46,122 nt of DNA from Gammaproteobacteria bacterium (lineage in GTDB: Bacteria; Pseudomonadota; Gammaproteobacteria; Steroidobacterales; Woeseiaceae): the NCBI GenBank assembly GCA_030429005.1, contig JAUIDP010000019.1, forward strand, positions 1 to 46,122, in the 5' to 3' direction. The translations under genes and the position numbers were made by a program. Shown here piece after piece: positions 20,399 through 31,080 of this stretch (positions are counted from its first letter, which is position 1; every line of letters begins with the position of its first letter). Below the pieces are notes generated by a model. That model did not search any database. It had not been told where the DNA came from and worked only from the letters and a program-made list of their open reading frames with translations.

Positions 20399-21340
20399 AT
20401 GACTAGTCAGGCCAAGTGGTCAGATTTCACCAGCATGGACGGACCGAAAACCGTGGCTGCTGCAAGCCAGCTGCTGCCCGGCTGGGTCAGCCTGTTGCTG
20501 GTCCTCCTGATTGGCTGGCAGGCCGCCAAACTGGCGTGGTCACTGGTGCCGGCGCCGGCGGCCGGCGATAACGTCGCCGCGCCGGAACGCATGGCGGTGC
20601 AGAGCGCGGCCGGTGACCCGGACGCGGATGTCAACGCAATATCCGCCGCACACATCTTCGGGCTCGCGAACGCGGTCGATGAACCGCCACCACCTGAGCC
20701 GAAAGAAGACGAGAATCTGGCGGATACACGCCGGTCGAACCTGTCCCTGAAAGGAACCATCGCCGCAGACCCGCCCGAAATGGCAGTGGCAATTATTTCT
20801 GATGGCGGCAACAAGGAGCAGGTTTACACGATCGGCAGCTCGGTCGACAGTGGTGCCAAGCTGCACGCTGTATACGCCGACCGCGTGGTGCTCGACGAAA
20901 ACGGCAACTTGACGAACCTGAGGCTGCCCAGGGAGTTCGCCGAAGGCGCGCCGCAGATGGTTCGCCGGGACATGACCACCACGATCGAGCCGACTGACGA
21001 TACCGGCGACCAGTCGATTCAGTCGGTCCTCACCGAAAACGTGTCCCAGCTCTCGGACGTTATACGGCCAACACCGTATTTTGTTGACGGCCAGCAACAA
21101 GGCTACCGTGTCTATCCCGGCCGCAACCGCGCCCAGTTCACGGCGCTGGGACTGCGTCCGGGCGACCTGGTAAAGGACATCGATGGCCAGGCGTTGAATG
21201 ACCCGACCCAGGCCATGAAGATTTTTCAGTCACTTGGCAGCGCAAGCGAAGTTTCGGTAACCGTTGAGCGCAACGGTCAACCGGAAGTTATCGTCCTGCG
21301 TACCGATCAACTCGACATTGCGGACGAGACCGAACAATGA
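20399..21340 (+). CDS. gspC: Type II secretion system protein GspC
   Basis: The inner-membrane clamp protein that links the T2SS inner platform to the secretin. About 313 residues from the ATG at 20399. One transmembrane helix lies near 28-46 (WVSLLLVLLIGWQAAKLAW). The periplasmic homology region follows (AISAAHIFGLA, SNLSLKGTIAADPPEMAVAII, VYTIGSSV). A C-terminal PDZ domain occupies about 235-305 (QFTALGLRPGDLVKDIDGQ). There is no clear Shine-Dalgarno sequence; an internal ATG at 20435 is an alternative. It is the first gene of gspCDEF, and its stop overlaps gspD (ATGA). Confidence 0.9.
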   Translation: MTSQAKWSDFTSMDGPKTVAAASQLLPGWVSLLLVLLIGWQAAKLAWSLVPAPAAGDNVAAPERMAVQSAAGDPDADVNAISAAHIFGLANAVDEPPPPEPKEDENLADTRRSNLSLKGTIAADPPEMAVAIISDGGNKEQVYTIGSSVDSGAKLHAVYADRVVLDENGNLTNLRLPREFAEGAPQMVRRDMTTTIEPTDDTGDQSIQSVLTENVSQLSDVIRPTPYFVDGQQQGYRVYPGRNRAQFTALGLRPGDLVKDIDGQALNDPTQAMKIFQSLGSASEVSVTVERNGQPEVIVLRTDQLDIADETEQ

Positions 21341-23367
21341 TTCCAAAGCACAACAAAAACTGGCGCAACCTGGCATTGGCCGCAGCGGCCGCAATCAGCC
21401 TGGCTGTCGCGCCACTGGTCTGGTCGCAGCAAGCCACGATCACGCCGAACTACAAAGATGCCGACATCCGCCAGATTATCGAGGCAGTCGGCGAGGTGAC
21501 GCAGAAGAACTTCATTATCGACACCCGCGTGAATGCCCGCGTCACGATGTTGTCCTCCACGCCGATGACCCCGGAAGCATTCTACGAAGCGTTTCTTTCG
21601 ATACTTGCCGTCCATGGCTATGTCGCCATCAAGACCGGCGACATCATCAAGATCGTGCCGGACGCTACCGCCAGGCAATTTGCCGGCCCGCTGGGTACCG
21701 GCTCAGCGCAGGGCGACGATGACATCGTCACGCAGGTAATCCAGGTACAAAACGTCGGCGCCGCCCAGCTGGTACCGATTCTGCGCCCGCTGATCCCGCA
21801 GTACGGTCACCTGGCCGCACACCCGGGTTCGAACATGTTGATCATTTCGGACCGTGCCTCGAACGTGACCCGCATGCTCAGCATTATCCGGCGCATCGAC
21901 CAGTCCAATGACGATGACATCGAAGTCGTCCGGCTCGAGCACGCCTCCGCGGCCGAGATCGTGCGCATTATGACCTCGCTGACGCAACAGCCGCGTGCGG
22001 ACGGCGTACCGGTGAATACCAGCCTGGTTGCCGACGCCCGCACCAACAGCGTGCTGATCGGCGGCGACAAGGCCGAGCGGCTGCGGCTGCGGGCGCTGAT
22101 TGCGCACCTTGACTCGCCGTTGGAAGCCGGCGGCGACACGCAGGTCCGGTACCTGCGTTACGCGGACGCCGAGGAACTCGCCGCCAAATTGCAGACCCAT
22201 TTTACCGCGGAAGCACAGTCAACAGCGGGCGCCCAGGGCGGCACCGCGCCGGCAAGTGACACCGGCATCAATGTCTGGGCCGATACGCAGACCAACGCAC
22301 TGGTCATCAATGCGCCGCCCAAGACAATGCGTTCACTGATGCAGATCGTCGACCGGCTGGATATTCGCCGCGCACAGGTGCTCGTTGAGGCCATCATCGT
22401 CGAAGTCATCGCGGACAAGACAGCCGAACTCGGTATCACCTGGGCTGTCGAGGGCACCGGCTCGAACACGCCGCTCGGTGTGACGAATTTTCCGGACTTC
22501 GGCTCCGGCGTCGTGCAACTGGGAGCCGCGGCAGGCAGTGGCGGCGACATCGACCCGACCAGCCTGATCGGCGATGGCGTGACCTTCGGCCTCGGCCGCA
22601 TCTCGGACAGCGGCGTCAGTTTCGCAGCCGTACTGCGGGCGCTGGAAGGCGACGCGGATACCAACATTATCTCGACACCGTCGATTGTCACGACGGACAA
22701 CGAGGAAGCCAGCCTGAACGTCGGCCAGGAAGTGCCGTTTGTGACCGGCTCATTCACGAATGCCGGCACATCCGCAGGCGCTGTCAATCCATTCCAGACG
22801 ATTCAGCGCGAACAAATCGGCGTGAAACTGACAATCACACCGCAAATCAATGAAGGCAATTCCCTGCTGCTCGATATCTCGCAGGAAATTTCAAGCATCG
22901 CGCAATCGGCCGCCGGCGCGGTCGACCTGATTACCAACGAACGTATTATCGAAACCACGGTCATCGTGGACGACGGCCAGATCCTGGTGCTGGGCGGCCT
23001 GCTGGAAGACCAGATGCGAGAAAGCGAACAACGTGTGCCGTTTCTCGGCAAGATCCCCGGGCTGGGTGCCCTGTTCCGCAGCCGCAAAACCGACATGGTC
23101 AAGACCAACCTGCTGGTATTTATTCGACCGAAGATCCTGCGTGACGCGCACCACACGACGATCGAAACGAATGCCAAGTACAACTATATCCGCGACATTC
23201 TGCAGGAAAACAGCGGCGACGGCGTCAACCTGATGCGTGACGCCAAGACCTTCCAGCTGCCGCCGTTCGAGGAAGCGAACCGACCGACACCGGTCGAAGG
23301 CACGATCATGGAGCAAGGCGAGGTCGAATTGTCGGATGAAGGCGAGGTTGTCGAATCGGAGGAATGA
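21337..23367 (+). CDS. gspD: Type II secretion system secretin GspD
   Basis: The outer-membrane channel of the T2SS. The 676-residue precursor has a signal peptide (about 1-30, ending VWSQQ). The N0 domain starts [21 protein letters not shown]; three N1-N3 ring-building domains follow, with [16 protein letters not shown] and [16 protein letters not shown]. The secretin barrel domain lies at about 330-590, with the hallmark [16 protein letters not shown] near its end. The C-terminal tail (about 610-676) is acidic and may carry the pilotin-binding site. It overlaps gspC and gspE by ATGA on each side, so translation is coupled. Confidence 0.96.
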   Translation: MIPKHNKNWRNLALAAAAAISLAVAPLVWSQQATITPNYKDADIRQIIEAVGEVTQKNFIIDTRVNARVTMLSSTPMTPEAFYEAFLSILAVHGYVAIKTGDIIKIVPDATARQFAGPLGTGSAQGDDDIVTQVIQVQNVGAAQLVPILRPLIPQYGHLAAHPGSNMLIISDRASNVTRMLSIIRRIDQSNDDDIEVVRLEHASAAEIVRIMTSLTQQPRADGVPVNTSLVADARTNSVLIGGDKAERLRLRALIAHLDSPLEAGGDTQVRYLRYADAEELAAKLQTHFTAEAQSTAGAQGGTAPASDTGINVWADTQTNALVINAPPKTMRSLMQIVDRLDIRRAQVLVEAIIVEVIADKTAELGITWAVEGTGSNTPLGVTNFPDFGSGVVQLGAAAGSGGDIDPTSLIGDGVTFGLGRISDSGVSFAAVLRALEGDADTNIISTPSIVTTDNEEASLNVGQEVPFVTGSFTNAGTSAGAVNPFQTIQREQIGVKLTITPQINEGNSLLLDISQEISSIAQSAAGAVDLITNERIIETTVIVDDGQILVLGGLLEDQMRESEQRVPFLGKIPGLGALFRSRKTDMVKTNLLVFIRPKILRDAHHTTIETNAKYNYIRDILQENSGDGVNLMRDAKTFQLPPFEEANRPTPVEGTIMEQGEVELSDEGEVVESEE

Positions 23368-24884
23368 GTAGCGACGCTGAAATAGTCCTGGATACACCGG
23401 ACGCAACAGAGGCGACCGGCACTTTTCAGAAACACCTGCCGTTCTCGTTTGCGAAACGGCACGGCGTTCTTATACGAGATATCACTGCCGACAATGCCGA
23501 AGCAGTCTGCCGTCCCGGTGTCACACCGCAGAGCCTCGCCGAAGTGCGCCGCTTCGCCGGTGTGCCCCTGACGATATCGCGCGTTTCGCCAGAGGCCTTC
23601 GATGCGCTGTTGCAGGCGTCCTATGAGCAGGGCAATCGCAAGGCGATGCAAATGGTCGGCGGGCTCGACGACGAAATGGACCTGTCGCAGGTCGCCCAGG
23701 AATTGCAGGAACCATCGGACCTGCTTGAAAGTGACGACGACGCGCCAATCATTCGTTTCATCAATGCTGTCCTGACCGAAGCGGTCAAGGACAATGCATC
23801 CGACGTTCACATCGAACCTTACGAGAACCGTCTCGGCGTCCGCTTCCGCGTCGACGGCGTCTTGCGCGAGGTACTCGAAACCCGCCGGCAGCTGGCGCCG
23901 CTGGTTGTATCCCGCATCAAGGTGATGTCCAAGCTCGACATCGCGGAAAAGCGCCTGCCGCAGGACGGCCGCATATCACTGCGGATCGCCGGCCGCGCCG
24001 TCGACGTTCGCGTTTCGACGATGCCGTCCGGCCATGGCGAGCGCGTGGTCCTGCGCCTGCTGGACAAGCAGGCGGGCAGGCTCGACCTGAACTCGCTGGG
24101 CATGTCAGACAAGTCAACGGCAACGATGGACGAACTGATCCACAAGCCGCACGGCATCATCCTGGTCACCGGCCCGACCGGTTCCGGCAAGACGACGACA
24201 CTGTACGCCGCGCTCGAACGAATCAACGACAACAGCCGCAATATCATGACGGTCGAAGACCCGATCGAGTATTTCATCGACGGTATCGGCCAGACCCAGG
24301 TCAACACCAAGGTCGACATGACATTTGCCCGCGGCCTGCGCGCGATCCTGCGCCAAGACCCGGACGTTGTCATGGTCGGTGAGATCCGGGATATCGAGAC
24401 GGCGGAGATCGCTGTCCAGGCCAGTTTGACCGGCCACCTGGTGCTCTCGACGCTGCATACCAATACGGCTACCGGTGCCGTGACCCGGCTGCGCGACATG
24501 GGCGTCGAACCATTCCTGTTGTCGTCCAGTCTTATTGGCGTCCTGGCACAGCGCCTGGTACGGGTGCTCGACAATGACACCAAGATTCCGCACCCGGCGT
24601 CAGAGTACGAGTGCCGCATACTTGGTGTCGACCCGGCCAATCCGCCGACGCTGTATAAGCCGGGACCCGGTGCAAACGGCGGCTACGCCGGTCGAACCGG
24701 TATCTACGAACTCATCGCCATTGACGAGACCATGCGCGGCATGATTCACGACGGTGCGAGCGAACAGGGCCTCGACCGCCATGCCCGGCAGTTCAGCCCG
24801 AGCATTCGCGAAGACGGCCGGCGTCGCATCCTGGCCGGTGAGACCACCGTCGAAGAAGTATTGCGCGTAACCCGCGAGGACTAG
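23364..24884 (+). CDS. gspE: Type II secretion ATPase GspE (cysteine motif lost)
   Basis: The cytoplasmic hexameric ATPase that drives pseudopilus assembly. The 506 residues include the N-terminal GspL-binding region, Walker A GPTGSGKT (270-277), the Asp box [10 protein letters not shown], Walker [15 protein letters not shown], and the His box TLHTNTA. Most GspE proteins have a zinc-binding CxxC...CxxC module after the QRLVR segment. Here the first pair is replaced by VLDND (401-405) and the second by PGPGANGG (433-440); a single cysteine (Cys417) remains between. The flanking sequence is normal ([10 protein letters not shown]), so this is divergence and not a frameshift. Confidence 0.95.
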   Translation: MSSDAEIVLDTPDATEATGTFQKHLPFSFAKRHGVLIRDITADNAEAVCRPGVTPQSLAEVRRFAGVPLTISRVSPEAFDALLQASYEQGNRKAMQMVGGLDDEMDLSQVAQELQEPSDLLESDDDAPIIRFINAVLTEAVKDNASDVHIEPYENRLGVRFRVDGVLREVLETRRQLAPLVVSRIKVMSKLDIAEKRLPQDGRISLRIAGRAVDVRVSTMPSGHGERVVLRLLDKQAGRLDLNSLGMSDKSTATMDELIHKPHGIILVTGPTGSGKTTTLYAALERINDNSRNIMTVEDPIEYFIDGIGQTQVNTKVDMTFARGLRAILRQDPDVVMVGEIRDIETAEIAVQASLTGHLVLSTLHTNTATGAVTRLRDMGVEPFLLSSSLIGVLAQRLVRVLDNDTKIPHPASEYECRILGVDPANPPTLYKPGPGANGGYAGRTGIYELIAIDETMRGMIHDGASEQGLDRHARQFSPSIREDGRRRILAGETTVEEVLRVTRED

Positions 24885-24885
24885 C

Positions 24886-26100
24886 ATGGGCGCGTTCGAA
24901 TACGTTGCACTGGATCGTGCCGGCAAAGAGTCGCGCGGGCTGATCGAAGGCGATACACCCAAGCACGTTCGCCAGCAGCTGCGGGATCGCAGTTTGTTAC
25001 CGGTCGCAGTGACCGAGGTCGCCCAGAGGGAAGCGCGCAGGCAACGTAGTTTCTCGCTGCGCAGCGGCATGTCGGCGGCCGAACTTGCCATCATTACGCG
25101 ACAGCTCGCGTCCCTTTCCCAATCCGGATTGCCACTCGAAGAAGCATTGCTCGCCGTCGCGCAGCAAAACGACAATCCGCGCACGAAAAGCATCGTGCTG
25201 GGTGTACGCTCCAAGGTCGTGGAAGGCCATACACTGGCCAATGGACTCAGTGAATTTCCACAGGCGTTCCCGGAGCTGTATCGCTCCACGGTGTCCGCCG
25301 GGGAGCAGTCCGGCCACCTCGATATCGTTTTGGAAAGACTTGCCGACTACACCGAGGCGCGCCAGGAACTCAAACAGCGCATCAACAATGCAATGGTTTA
25401 CCCGATTGCATTGATCCTGATGTCGATCGGCATCATCAGCTTCATGCTGGCATCCGTCGTACCGCGTATCGTCAGCATTTTCGAGAATACCTCCGGGGAA
25501 TTGCCGGCATTAACGCGCATCATGATCGCATCCAGCGATTTCCTGCGCGACCAGTGGGTCTTTATCCTGTTGTTCCTGGCCGCTCTTGCCTACGGTACCT
25601 GGCGCCTGCTCCGCGAAGAAAACGTGCGACGACGATGGCACCGTTTTCTGTTGCGCATGCCCATTGCCGGCCGGCTGACGCGCGGCATCAACACGGCACG
25701 ATTTACGCGCACACTCAGCATTCTCGCCGGCAGCGGCGTGCCGATTCTCGAAGCGCTGAAAATTTCCGCTGCCGTCATCGAAAACCTGCCGATGCGGGAG
25801 GCCGTTCTCGATGCGTCACTGCGGGTTCGGGAAGGCGCATCGATAAGCCAGTCGCTGGCGACCAGCAAGCTGTTCCCGCCAATGATGATCCATCTCGTTG
25901 CGAGTGGCGAAGCCGGTGGCAAGCTCGAAGAGATGCTGACGCGCACCGCCAACTACCAGGAACGGGAAGTCGACGGGCTGATTTCAACGCTGCTCGGAAT
26001 CCTGCAGCCGCTGTTGATCGTGATCATGGGCGGCATCGTCATGACCATCGTACTGGCGGTGCTGATGCCCATTTTTGAAATCAACGATCTAATTCGCTAA
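24886..26100 (+). CDS. gspF: Type II secretion inner-membrane protein GspF
   Basis: The polytopic platform protein of the T2SS, 404 residues. It starts MGAFEYVALDRAGKESRGLIEGDTP... in the usual way. Two cytoplasmic GspF domains (about 65-190 and 270-390) each contain the ITRQLASLSQSGLPLEEALLA / FTRTLSILAGSGVPILEAL repeat signature, separated by transmembrane helices at about 168-190, 218-236 and 372-395. It begins one base after the gspE stop. Normally gspG-K pseudopilins come next, but here the operon ends with a small acidic gene and then convergent dnaE2. Confidence 0.95.
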   Translation: MGAFEYVALDRAGKESRGLIEGDTPKHVRQQLRDRSLLPVAVTEVAQREARRQRSFSLRSGMSAAELAIITRQLASLSQSGLPLEEALLAVAQQNDNPRTKSIVLGVRSKVVEGHTLANGLSEFPQAFPELYRSTVSAGEQSGHLDIVLERLADYTEARQELKQRINNAMVYPIALILMSIGIISFMLASVVPRIVSIFENTSGELPALTRIMIASSDFLRDQWVFILLFLAALAYGTWRLLREENVRRRWHRFLLRMPIAGRLTRGINTARFTRTLSILAGSGVPILEALKISAAVIENLPMREAVLDASLRVREGASISQSLATSKLFPPMMIHLVASGEAGGKLEEMLTRTANYQEREVDGLISTLLGILQPLLIVIMGGIVMTIVLAVLMPIFEINDLIR

Positions 26101-26163
26101 GTCGTCGCTTGCACGCCGATTTCTTTCGCGCTATACAGGAAAAAATCGGATCTGGAGGCGTTT

Positions 26164-26463
26164 GTGGTAAACGGTGAGGGTACCAGGGAAACGGAAATAG
26201 ACGACGAAGACGAAGTCGTTTCTGATCCTGATGAAACAGTGGTTCTGACCGAAGTCGATGAGGATGATGACGACCTCAGCGAGACCGTGGCCGGACTGAA
26301 CGTCGATGCCCTGGTCAAGATCATCGAGAATTCAGACACCGAAGAACTCGCAAAAAGGCGTGCCGCCAAAAAGCGCCTCGAGGAACTGCAGGAAAAGCTG
26401 CACGAGGATGACGAATTCGGCAGCACCTACGTTTTTGACCTGGACGAGGACCTGTCTACCTGA
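26164..26463 (+). CDS. Small highly acidic protein, unknown
   Basis: A 99-residue protein starting at GTG, with GGAGG 6-10 bases upstream. The first half is strongly acidic (runs such as EIDDEDEVVSDPDE and VDEDDDD). The second half is a likely amphipathic helix (VDALVKIIENSDTEELAKRRAAKKRLEELQ), then LHEDDEFGSTYVFDLDEDL. There is no signal peptide or membrane helix, so it should be cytoplasmic. I do not recognise a family. It lies 63 bases after gspF and is probably cotranscribed, so a link to secretion or to expression of the operon is possible but unproved. Its 3' end overlaps dnaE2 by 8 bases. Confidence 0.65.
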   Translation: MVNGEGTRETEIDDEDEVVSDPDETVVLTEVDEDDDDLSETVAGLNVDALVKIIENSDTEELAKRRAAKKRLEELQEKLHEDDEFGSTYVFDLDEDLST

Positions 26464-29400
26464 AGTCGCGTGACGTCACCAACAGGTTCCCCAACATCTC
26501 GCTGTGATCGACAAGCTGGCGCGCGATCACATGAATCACCTCTCCCTCTTTCTGCAGTTCGCCGCGAATTCCCATCAGGCGAGCATTCAATAACGCCTGC
26601 CTGAAGTCCTGTGCAACCTGCTTCCAGACGATCAGGTTGACGTGCCCGGTCTCATCTTCCAGCGTGACAAAAGTGACGCCACTCGCCGTACCCGGCCGCT
26701 GCTTGGTAATGACCAGGCCCGCGACATTGACCTTCACTCCACTGACCAGGTCCGGCAACTGCGCCGCCGGTCGATAACGATAGCGATCGAGGCGATGCCG
26801 CAGCAGGTGTAGCGGGTGACGTTCCAGCGTCAGGCCAAGGCTCTTGTAGTCCGCCACGATATTCTGCCCTTCGGTCGGTTTCTTCAAAAGTGGCGCCGCT
26901 TCGTAACGCTCCATCGACTGGAACAGCGGGCTCGGTTCTTCAACGCCGGCCACCGCCCAGCGTGCCTGGTGCCGGTGCCCCGCCAGTGATTCCAGGGCGC
27001 CGGCCGTTGCCAGCGCCCCCAGCTCTCGCCGGCCCAGTGCCGTTGCTTCCACCAGGCACTGGATGCTGGTGTAGCCATTTTCCGGCCGCGCCGCGACGAT
27101 GCGTGTAGCCGCCTCCGCGGACAACCCCTTGACCTGTCGCAGGCCCAGCCGCAGTGCAGCGGCACCACTGTCGCCGGCCTCGAGCGTACAGTCCCGGTCG
27201 CTGGCATTGACGTCCACTTTTCGCACTTCAACATCGTGCCGGCGGGCATCCTGGATCAGCTGCGAGGCAGAATAAAAACCCATCGGCTGGCTGTTCAGCA
27301 ATGCTGCGGTAAAGGCCGCCGGCGCATGGCATTTCAACCAGGACGACACATACACGAGTAATGCAAAGCTGGCCGAATGCGACTCGGGAAAACCGTACTC
27401 GCCGAAGCCCTCGATCTGGCGGAAAATCTGTCGCGCAAATTCTTCCTCGTAACCACGCTCTCGCATGCCCCTGACGAGTTTGTCTTCAAACGGCCCCAGC
27501 CCGCCCCGCCGTTTCCAGGCCGCCATGGCACGACGCAGCTGGTCTGCCTCGCCAGGGGTAAAACCGGCAGCGACGATCGCCAGCTGCATCACCTGTTCCT
27601 GGAAAATCGGCACGCCCAGGGTACGTTGCAACACACCTTTGACCTCGTCGCTCGGGTAGTCGACCGCTTCTTCACCATTCCGCCGGCGCAGATAAGGGTG
27701 CACCATGTCACCCTGGATCGGGCCTGGCCGGATGATGGCAACTTCGATCACCAGGTCGTAATAACAGCGTGGCCGCAACCGCGGCAGCATGGCCATCTGT
27801 GCGCGCGACTCGATCTGGAACACGCCCATCGTGTCGCCACGGCAAATCATGTCGTACACGAGTGGATCTTCGGCGGGCACCGTTGCCAGCGTGAATTCAC
27901 GCCCGTCAAAGCGGCGGATCAACTCGAAGCTGCGCCGAATGGCCGTCAGCATGCCCAGACCCAGCACATCGACTTTCAGCAAGCCGAGATCCTCCAGGTC
28001 GGTTTTCTCCCACTGGATCACCGTGCGCTCCGGCATCGTTGCATTCTCGACCGGCACCAGTTCCGACAAAAGACCGTTGGAGATCACGAAACCACCCACG
28101 TGTTGCGACAGGTGGCGCGGAAACCCCAGCAACTCGCGCACCAGGTACAGGAGTCGCCGCATTACCGGGCTGTCCGGGTCCAGGCCGGCTTCAAGCACCC
28201 GGCTGTCATCCACGTTCTTGCCGTCCCACCACTGCATCGAGCGCGCCAGTCGGTTCAGCTGCAACTCGCTCAAGCCGAGCGCTTTGCCAACATCCCGCAA
28301 CGCACTGCGTGGCCGGTAGGTGATGATCGTCGCAGCCAGTGCCGCGCGCTCCCGGCCGTACTTCGCGTAGATATACTGGATCACTTCTTCACGCCGTTCG
28401 TGCTCGAAGTCCACATCGATGTCCGGCGGTTCGTTGCGTTCTTTCGAAATGAACCGTTCGACCAGCATCGCCATGCGTCCCGGGTCGACTTCGGTGATGC
28501 CCAGGCAATAACAGACGGCCGAGTTTGCGGCAGACCCGCGCCCCTGGCACAGGATGTCCTGCGAACGGGCAAAGGCAACGATGTCATACACCGTCAGGAA
28601 ATAGGGTTCGTAGCCGAGCGCCGCGATCAATTCGAGTTCGTATTCGACCAGCCTGATGACTTTTTGCGGTACGCCTGCGGGCCAGCGTTTGCGCATGCCC
28701 TCCTCGGTCAACCGTCGCAGGTAACTGGCCGGCGTTTCTCCCGGCGGTACGATTTCATCCGGGTACTCGTAACGCAGCTCATCGAGCGAAAACTCGATAC
28801 TGTCCGCCACCCGGACTGTTTCCTCGAGTAATTCGACCGGGTAGCAGTGTTGCAGGACCTCCAGCGGCCGCAGGTGACGCTCGCCATTCGGATACAACGC
28901 AAACCCCGCATTCTCGATCGTCACACCTTCGCGAATCGCCGTCAGCATGTCCTGTAACACGCGTCGTGAGCGTCGGTGCATGTGCACATCACCACAGGCG
29001 ACCAGTGGTATCTGCAGGCGCTGTCCCAACGCCTGCAACTGCGCCAGCTGCCGGTGCTGTTTACCGTCCGCGAGCAATTCAACAGCAATCCACAGGCGGC
29101 CCCGGAAGGTTTCACGCAACCAGTGATCCTCGACATCGAGGTCATAGCTCGCATCCGGCACCCAGAGCACGATGCAACCCGGCAGCCCGTCGGCGAACAT
29201 GCCCCGGGTCAGCAGGTACTGTCCCTTGTCGGCGGCGCGGCGAGCGCTGGTGACCAGTTCGCATAGCGCAGCATAGCCCTTGCGATTCTGCGCCAGTACG
29301 ACCAGCTTGCGGCCGCTGGGCAAGCGGAGTTCGGTGCCGATGATAAGTTTTTTCAGACCGGACTCCCGGGCCGCCATATGGGCCCGCACGATACCGGACA

Positions 29401-29539
29401 CGGTGCATTCATCGGTGATGGCCAGCGCCTCGTAGCCAAGCGCTGCGGCGGTCTCCACGAGTTCTTCGGGGTGCGATGCGCCGCGAAGAAACGTGAAATT
29501 ACTCAGCGCATGCAGTTCCGCGTAGCGAACCCGGGTCAT
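26456..29539 (-). CDS. dnaE2: Error-prone DNA polymerase ImuC/DnaE2
   Basis: A C-family translesion polymerase, the catalytic member of the SOS mutasome. The 1027 residues are typical for DnaE2 (shorter than the replicative alpha subunit). The PHP domain begins YAELHALSNFTFLRGASHPEELV. The polymerase active site shows LCQGRGSAANSAVCYCLGIT and the catalytic aspartates in PPDIDVDFEHERREEVIQYI. A helix-hairpin-helix region (LRQVKGLSAEAATRIVAAR) and an OB fold (VNVAGLVITKQRPGTASGVTF) end the protein. Its ATG overlaps the imuB stop (ATGA). Expression should follow the LexA boxes at lexA, four genes upstream. Confidence 0.97.
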   Translation of the reverse strand: MTRVRYAELHALSNFTFLRGASHPEELVETAAALGYEALAITDECTVSGIVRAHMAARESGLKKLIIGTELRLPSGRKLVVLAQNRKGYAALCELVTSARRAADKGQYLLTRGMFADGLPGCIVLWVPDASYDLDVEDHWLRETFRGRLWIAVELLADGKQHRQLAQLQALGQRLQIPLVACGDVHMHRRSRRVLQDMLTAIREGVTIENAGFALYPNGERHLRPLEVLQHCYPVELLEETVRVADSIEFSLDELRYEYPDEIVPPGETPASYLRRLTEEGMRKRWPAGVPQKVIRLVEYELELIAALGYEPYFLTVYDIVAFARSQDILCQGRGSAANSAVCYCLGITEVDPGRMAMLVERFISKERNEPPDIDVDFEHERREEVIQYIYAKYGRERAALAATIITYRPRSALRDVGKALGLSELQLNRLARSMQWWDGKNVDDSRVLEAGLDPDSPVMRRLLYLVRELLGFPRHLSQHVGGFVISNGLLSELVPVENATMPERTVIQWEKTDLEDLGLLKVDVLGLGMLTAIRRSFELIRRFDGREFTLATVPAEDPLVYDMICRGDTMGVFQIESRAQMAMLPRLRPRCYYDLVIEVAIIRPGPIQGDMVHPYLRRRNGEEAVDYPSDEVKGVLQRTLGVPIFQEQVMQLAIVAAGFTPGEADQLRRAMAAWKRRGGLGPFEDKLVRGMRERGYEEEFARQIFRQIEGFGEYGFPESHSASFALLVYVSSWLKCHAPAAFTAALLNSQPMGFYSASQLIQDARRHDVEVRKVDVNASDRDCTLEAGDSGAAALRLGLRQVKGLSAEAATRIVAARPENGYTSIQCLVEATALGRRELGALATAGALESLAGHRHQARWAVAGVEEPSPLFQSMERYEAAPLLKKPTEGQNIVADYKSLGLTLERHPLHLLRHRLDRYRYRPAAQLPDLVSGVKVNVAGLVITKQRPGTASGVTFVTLEDETGHVNLIVWKQVAQDFRQALLNARLMGIRGELQKEGEVIHVIARQLVDHSEMLGNLLVTSRDFR

Positions 29540-31080
29540 CCAAAAATGCCATGCAGGTACCAGCCGGCCGCACGTTCCTGGCTACGATTTCGATTGCGAA
29601 ACACCCATAAGTGCAAACCTCGCGGATTCATCGCGGTGTAGTAGTCACGTGCAATGCCATCATCATCCCACCAGCCGGTTTCCAGCCGCTCCGGCCCCTC
29701 CAGCAACGTCAGTCGCCCCTGGTGTAACGGATAACCCTGCTCATCCGGCAACAACGCAGGCTCCGGTAACAGCCACAGTGGCCGGTAAAGCTGCTGCCGG
29801 GCGGTGGCCAGCGACACGACATCCAGGCCATCCGGCAGCCCCTGCAGCCGCCAGGCTCTTTGCGGCCGGTGCTCGGCCACCGTCGTCACGCTGTGCACGA
29901 GCTGGTCGCCGATACGTGCTGCCAGGCGTTCCGCCAGTTGCGCCATCGTGTAGTGCGAGCCGGACACGCGGCGTTTGCCCTGCAGCGCCAGGCATTCGCT
30001 ACTCGCCTGCATTGACTGGTTACGGCCGCCCTGCAGGCGCACGGCAATGACGGGTTCCGGCAACGCCACCCGCTCGAAGCGAATCCGCAATAAATCCAGC
30101 CAGTGTTCGGCGCGACGCTCAAACTCGGCACCGCCCAGGAGTACCCGGGTAGCCGGCGCACGTAAATGGAAAAACGTAAAGCGCAAACGTTGTGTCCCCA
30201 GTTGTCGCGTCAACAGGAAGCGTTCCAGCGAGCGCAATAACTGATGACAGATAGCAAACAGGGCTTCACGATCGCTCTGCTCTTCAGTCATCTCGTAGTC
30301 GGCACAAAACCGTTCGGGCGCCCGCCAGGAAGATCGTGGATCCGGCAAGCGCCCCAGGGCCCGGTCGAGTTGCAACAGCCGCTGCGAACCAAACCGGCGT
30401 GCAAACCCTTCTCGAGGTAAACGCAGGCAATCACCGACGCTCGTCACTCCCATCGCACTGATCGCCTCACAAATTGCGCCAGGCCAGTCGAGACAATCCA
30501 GCGGCAGGCTACGCAACGCGCTGCTGATATTGGCTGGTTCCCGCACACAGGCACGACGGCCCGCCCTCGCCATCCAGGTCGCAGCCAGCGGTGTGGGCGC
30601 AATGGCCAGCGATGCCTCGACCCCCTGCTGCTGCAAGCCGGCAGCGAGCTGTTGTCGCAGGCTGGGCAAACCGCCATACAAGCGCAAGCTGCCGGCCACT
30701 TCCAGCAACAATACGTCTCGCCCCGCGATCGATACCACTGATGTGAATTGTTCGAGCCAGGTAGCCAGTTGCTCGACAAGCTGTTGCTCGCGCAGGTCAC
30801 TGCGCTCCTCGACGTGTAACGTCGGCAACAATGCCAGTGCTGCATTGGTCGACTGGCCGGGCTGTATGCCGGCTGCACGGGCTTCAGGGCATGCCAGCAG
30901 CACACGGTGGATGCCGTGCTGCTCCTCGACAACCACCCTGGCTTCTTTAGAAACTCCGCAGGCTTCGAGCGCGAGATTCGGCAGGTGGATACAGAACCAC
31001 AGGCGCTGCACGGCAGTGGCCGTCGCAGTTGGGGCCCGCGGCGCGGCAGGCGGCGTATCGAATGCCAGGGCCTGTTGCAT
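29536..31080 (-). CDS. imuB: ImuB, inactive Y-family polymerase homologue
   Basis: ImuB is a catalytically dead DinB-like protein that bridges the beta clamp, ImuA and DnaE2 in damage-induced mutagenesis. The 514-residue protein has the Y-family layout, beginning LWFCIHLPNLALEA, but the SIDE-type catalytic motif is replaced by LLLEVAGSLRLYGG, as expected for ImuB. The C-terminal third (about 400-514) is the ImuB-specific tail, including LYRPLWLLPEPALL, GWWDDDGIARDYYTA and RGLHLWVFRNR. It overlaps imuA (TAATG) and dnaE2 (ATGA). Confidence 0.93.
   Translation of the reverse strand: MQQALAFDTPPAAPRAPTATATAVQRLWFCIHLPNLALEACGVSKEARVVVEEQHGIHRVLLACPEARAAGIQPGQSTNAALALLPTLHVEERSDLREQQLVEQLATWLEQFTSVVSIAGRDVLLLEVAGSLRLYGGLPSLRQQLAAGLQQQGVEASLAIAPTPLAATWMARAGRRACVREPANISSALRSLPLDCLDWPGAICEAISAMGVTSVGDCLRLPREGFARRFGSQRLLQLDRALGRLPDPRSSWRAPERFCADYEMTEEQSDREALFAICHQLLRSLERFLLTRQLGTQRLRFTFFHLRAPATRVLLGGAEFERRAEHWLDLLRIRFERVALPEPVIAVRLQGGRNQSMQASSECLALQGKRRVSGSHYTMAQLAERLAARIGDQLVHSVTTVAEHRPQRAWRLQGLPDGLDVVSLATARQQLYRPLWLLPEPALLPDEQGYPLHQGRLTLLEGPERLETGWWDDDGIARDYYTAMNPRGLHLWVFRNRNRSQERAAGWYLHGIFG

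Noticed and set aside
27377-28831. 484-codon open frame antisense to dnaE2
   Set aside because: It lies wholly within the confirmed polymerase gene; its His/Gln/Arg-rich composition is typical of an antisense shadow.
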